DNA of 64,000 bases, from contig CM060177.1 of assembly GCA_030549775.1 (NCBI GenBank), positions 52,141,138 through 52,205,137 on the forward strand, in the 5' to 3' direction. A program made the position numbers and the translations under genes. Within the stretch, counting starts at the first letter, position 1, and every line of letters begins with the position of its first letter. This stretch comes from Tamarix chinensis. Its lineage: Eukaryota > Streptophyta > Magnoliopsida > Caryophyllales > Tamaricaceae. A model generated the notes under the pieces. It was given only the letters and a program-made list of their open reading frames with translations, was not told the DNA's origin and did no database searches. This document shows, piece after piece, positions 60,181 through 64,000 of this stretch.

Positions 60181-61325
60181 ATCTTTCAAGAACAAATGAC
60201 TGCCCAATTGGCTGTCTTATCTGCTAATTTAGAATAAAGAATAGGAGAACCAAAAATTAGAATTAATAATTTACAAAATAATAGGGTAAATGAACAACAT
60301 GCTGGGGTCTTAGGTATAGCTCCTATAGAACCTAGAAATAGGATTCCCCCATTGACTAATTTAGAAGAATTAGAGGATCAGATATCTAATAATAGTGATA
60401 GACGTCCTAAGCAGGTTAATATGCAGGAAAAGGACATAGATCCAATTGATAGGAAGGTAGGTAATCTTAAATTTAATATACCTGGATTTAATGGAAGGAA
60501 TGATCCTGATTACTACTTTGAATGGGAAAGGAAGATAGAGTTTGTATTTGTGTGTCACAGTTATTCAGATGAGAAGAAGATTAAGGTAGCGGTAGTTGGG
60601 TTTACAGACTATACTTCTTCTTGGTATTACAATCTTGTGTTAACTAGATGTAGGAGTGGAGAACCACCTGTTCAGACTTGGGATGAATTTAAGGCATTAA
60701 TGAGGAAAAGTTTGTTCCAAATTATTATTATAGAGAGTTATATAAGAAGCTGCAGACCTTGAGTCAGGGTAATAGGTTTGTTGATGAATACCTAAAGGAT
60801 TTAGAAATGTTAGTAATTAAAATAGGGATTGTTGAAGATGAGGATGCCACTATGGATAGGTTTTTGAGTGGATTGAACTCTAAGATTGCTGATAGGGTAG
60901 ACTTATATCCATATGGAACCCTAGAAGAGATGGTTAACATAGCAGCTAAGATAGAAAGTCAAATAAGGAAAGCTAGACAGAATAAACCACCTAGAATTGG
61001 GTTTAGAAACAATTTAAGAAGGAATTTTGGTGGAAGTAGTTCTGGAAATTGGAAGAGTAGTGGGAAATTTGACTTTAAGGGCAAAAGTAATGAAGCTAGA
61101 ATTGGAAACAGAGTTGATAAAAGTAAAACTACTGTAGCTAACCCTACTAGTAGTCCAACTAGGGCTATAGATATAAAATGTTTTAAGTGTAGAGGACTAG
61201 CTCATATAGTCTCTAAGTGTCCTAATAGGAGAAATATTCTGATTAGAGAATCTGGGGATATAGATTCTGAATCCGAAGGAGAAGAAGTAGAAGTCAACAC
61301 AGTGATGAGTAACATTAGTGAATAA
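60180..61325 (+). pseudogene. gag of the right-end gypsy element
   Basis: Capsid: LKFNIPGFNGRNDPDYYFEWE and EFVFVCHSYSDEKKIKVAVV, a close fit to chromovirus gag. A one-base loss near 60712 shifts the frame; it resumes with SQGNRFVDEYLKDLEML. A CX2CX4HX4C-like knuckle (CFKCRGLAHIVSKCP) lies at about 61180-61222. An early TAA (about 60234) and the double TAA at 61320-61325 also interrupt it. Confidence 0.8.
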
Positions 61326-64000
61326 TAAGAAGAGGTAGAACTTCTAGTAAGCAGAGATCTTTTTGTGGCACGTAGGGCTTTGAATAGTAATAAATTACCT
61401 GATCCAAATGCAGTACAAAGAGAAAATACTTTTCATACGAGATGTTTAATTAATGACAAGTGTTTTAAGATGGCAATTGATAGTGGAAGTTGTATCAATG
61501 CTGCTAGTATTTTATTAGTATCCAAGTTAAGGTTACCAACCACCAAACATCCAAAACCATATAGGCTTCAGTGGTTGAATGAATTGGGAGATGTTAAGGT
61601 TAGTCAACAGATTTTAGTAAATCTAAAGTTAGGAAAATATAAGGACTCTATTTTGTGTGATATAGTACCCATGCATGCTACTCATGTTTTGTTAGGGAGA
61701 CCATGACAGTATGATAGGAGAGTGACCCATGATGGCTATAAAAATAGGTATACAGTGTATAAGGATGATACAAAAATTATTTTAGCACCTATGACTCTAA
61801 AGGAAATCTATGATGATCAAGTCAAAATAAAGTCTGATTATAAAGAGTTAACTAAGTAGAACATAGATGCTAGAACTTGTTCAAGTGGGCTTAAGAAATC
61901 ATTTGGGTTTTATGCTAAGAAGAGTGGGGTTGAAAGGGCTGTTGGTCAAAGTGCAAATTTGTATTTAATGGTGTATAAGGAATGTTATGAGTGTCATGCA
62001 GACTTAATTAAGACTGTACCTAATAATGTTAGGGAATTATTAGAACAATATACTGAATTATTTCCTGAGGAAAATCCCCACAGATTACCTCCATTAAGGG
62101 GCATTGAACATCAAATAGATTTTATACCAGGGGCTATCATTCCCAACAGACTTGCTTATAGGGCTAATCCAGAGGAGGTAAAAGAGTTAAAGAAATAGGT
62201 CTTTGAGTTATTAAGTAAAGGTTATATTAGGGAATCAATGAGTCCTTGTGTTGTACTAGTTCTTTTAGTTCCAAAAAAGGATTGGAGTTGGAGGATGTGT
62301 ATAGATAGTAGGGCTGTCAACAAAATAACAATTAAATATAGGTATCCTATACCTAGGTTAGATGGGATTTTAGATCTTTTACATGGGGCTGTAGTATTTT
62401 CTAAAATAGAATTGAAGAGTGGATATCATCAAATTAGGATAAAACCAGGAGATGAGCGGAAAACAACTTTTAAAACAAATTTTAGGTTATATGAGTGGTT
62501 AGTTATGCCATTTGGGTTATCTAATGCTCCAAGTACTTTCATCCGACTTATGAACCATGTGCTTAGAAACTTTATTGGAAAATTTGTAGTTGTATATTTT
62601 GATGATATACTTATTTACAGTAAATCTATGGAAGAACACTTGAGATATTTGAGGATCATTTTGGATGTATTTAAGAAAGAGAAATTGTATGCTAATCTAG
62701 CTAAGTCATGTTTTTTCTTAGAAAGTGTAGTATTCTTAGGATTTGTAATTAGTAAGGATGAAATATCTATTGATAAGGATAAGGTTAAGGCAATACAGGA
62801 ATGGCCTATACCTACATCAGTGATTGAAGTTAGAAGTTTTCATGGATTGTGTTATTTTTATCATAGGTTTGTTAAGAACTTTATTACTTTAGTAGCACCT
62901 CTAACTATAGTTACAAAAAAAAGAAAGTAGATTTAAATGGGAGTTAGAACAACAGAAGGCTTTTGAAACTCTTAAGCCAAAATTAACATAAGCTCTTGTA
63001 TTAGTTCTTCTAGACTTTGAAAATATGTTTGAATTAGACTATGATGCTTCAAGTTTGGGAATTGGGGATGTTCTTTCTCAAGAGGGTAGACCCATAACGT
63101 ATTTTAGTGAGAAGTTAAGTGGTAGTAGCTTAAATTATTCTACTTATGAGAAAGAATTATTTGCTTTAGTAAGGGCTTTGGAAGTGTGGCATCATTATTT
63201 GTGGCCCAGAGCATTTGTTATTAATACTGATCAAGAAGCTATAAAATATTTAAAAAGTCAATCAAAATTGAATAGAAGGTAGGGTAGATAGATAGAATTT
63301 ATTGAAAGTTTTCTTTATGTGATTAAATATAAAAAAGGAGGTGCTAATGTAGTTGCTGATGCATTATCTAGGAGATATGTTTTATTAAAATACAGTAGAT
63401 GCAACTTTATTGGGGTTTTCTCATATTAAAGTTTTATATGCTGAGGATCATGATTTTAAGGAATTATATAAGAATTGTGAAACTGCTACCCAAGGAAAAT
63501 ATTATATTTTTGATGGATATTTGTTTAGGGAAAATATGCATTGTATACCTAATTGCTCATATAGAGGGTTATTAATCCAGGAGGCACATAATGGTGGTTT
63601 GGTGGCACATTTAGGTTTTAAAAAGACTTTGGATGTATTAGTTGATCATTTTTATTGGCGTCATATGAAAAGGATGTATTGAAGTATTGTATGAATTGTG
63701 TGGCTTGTAAACATGCTAAGTCCACCTCTAAAGCATTTGGGTTGTATACTCCATTACCAATTCCAACTCAGCCATGGGCTAACATCTCTTTAGATTTTTT
63801 TTTTGGGATTACCTAGGACCAATAGAGCTAAGGATTTTATCATGGTTGTAGTAGATAGATTTAGTAAAATGGCACATTTCATACCTTGTAATAAAACTAA
63901 TGATGCTGTGACTGTAGCAGACTTGTTCTTTTCACACATAGTTAAATTACATGGTGTACCCCAAACCATAGTATCTGATAGGGATGTTAAGTTTTTAAGT
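61326..64000 (+). pseudogene. pol of the right-end gypsy element (partial at the window edge)
   Basis: Protease: AIDSGSCINAAS (about 61470) and HVLLGRP ending in TGA at 61704. Reverse transcriptase: [27 protein letters not shown] and an intact YFDD at 62595-62606, with TAG at 62196 before it. A frameshift in the A-run near 62920 and TAA at 62989 precede RNase H ([12 protein letters not shown]). TAGs at 63280 and 63289 and further frameshifts near 63385, 63670 and in a T-run at 63797 break RNase H and integrase. The integrase finger has CVACKHAKS, and its catalytic core reaches SDRDVKFLS at the window edge. Confidence 0.85.

Larger units (their letters stand above)
58803..64000 (+). mobile_element. 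Chromovirus-like gypsy retrotransposon, broken, runs off the window
   Basis: A probable 5' LTR (about 58803-59307) has a TATATATAGGGG box near 58977 and a CT-rich stretch after it. A degenerate primer site (TTTAGAATCAGACC, about 59313) follows. A long leader leads to gag, protease, reverse transcriptase, RNase H and integrase. The protein style (VEF.CH.YS gag, YFDD, SFHGL) fits the CRM/Reina/Galadriel side of chromoviruses; I cannot assign the clade. The 3' LTR is outside the window, so boundaries and age cannot be tested. Confidence 0.8.

Overview
The window looks like nuclear DNA of a flowering plant, probably a eudicot. It has one intron-bearing host gene set in AT-rich sequence, surrounded by nested LTR retrotransposons, CACTA DNA transposons and a LINE. 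The species cannot be named from this sequence.

The host gene lies at 12810-17225 (+). It is a class I KNOX homeobox gene that resembles SHOOTMERISTEMLESS (STM) more than KNAT1/BREVIPEDICELLUS. It has four exons and a predicted 439-residue protein carrying KNOX1, KNOX2, ELK and TALE homeodomain regions. A (TA)n TATA-like stretch and two back-to-back start-stop codon pairs (ATGTAA, ATGTAG) precede its ATG, and an 18-bp perfect palindrome lies about 600 bp upstream.

Left flank (1-12800): a short CACTA element with a perfect 3-bp target duplication (97-1767); a 3.4-kb solo LTR with a perfect 5-bp duplication (3521-6912); and a decayed L1-type LINE on the minus strand (about 7147-11560).

Right flank (17226-52877): plain AT-rich intergenic DNA and three diverged copies of a small element of about 300 bp. 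After these comes an old Tekay/Del-like chromovirus with LTRs at 21385-24459 and 51035-52877. Its gag is split by a long TGTAACACCCC-type LTR (24985 to about 46692). That LTR contains two further insertions: a minus-strand gypsy deletion derivative (28900-32752) and a nearly complete Athila element (32958-45684). The Athila LTRs are both 1562 bp and differ at about nine sites, all transitions, so it inserted recently.

Right end: a 5.5-kb CACTA element of the same family as the left one (52878-58411, TTT duplication) interrupts the 3' LTR of the chromovirus. It carries a broken gene for a Ptta/En/Spm-type protein followed by a Ulp1/C48 cysteine-protease region. A second chromovirus-like gypsy element (about 58800 to beyond 64000) runs off the window.

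Apart from the KNOX gene, every recognisable coding region belongs to a transposable element and is broken. Many of the nonsense changes look like C-to-T or G-to-A transitions, as expected from deamination of methylated cytosine.
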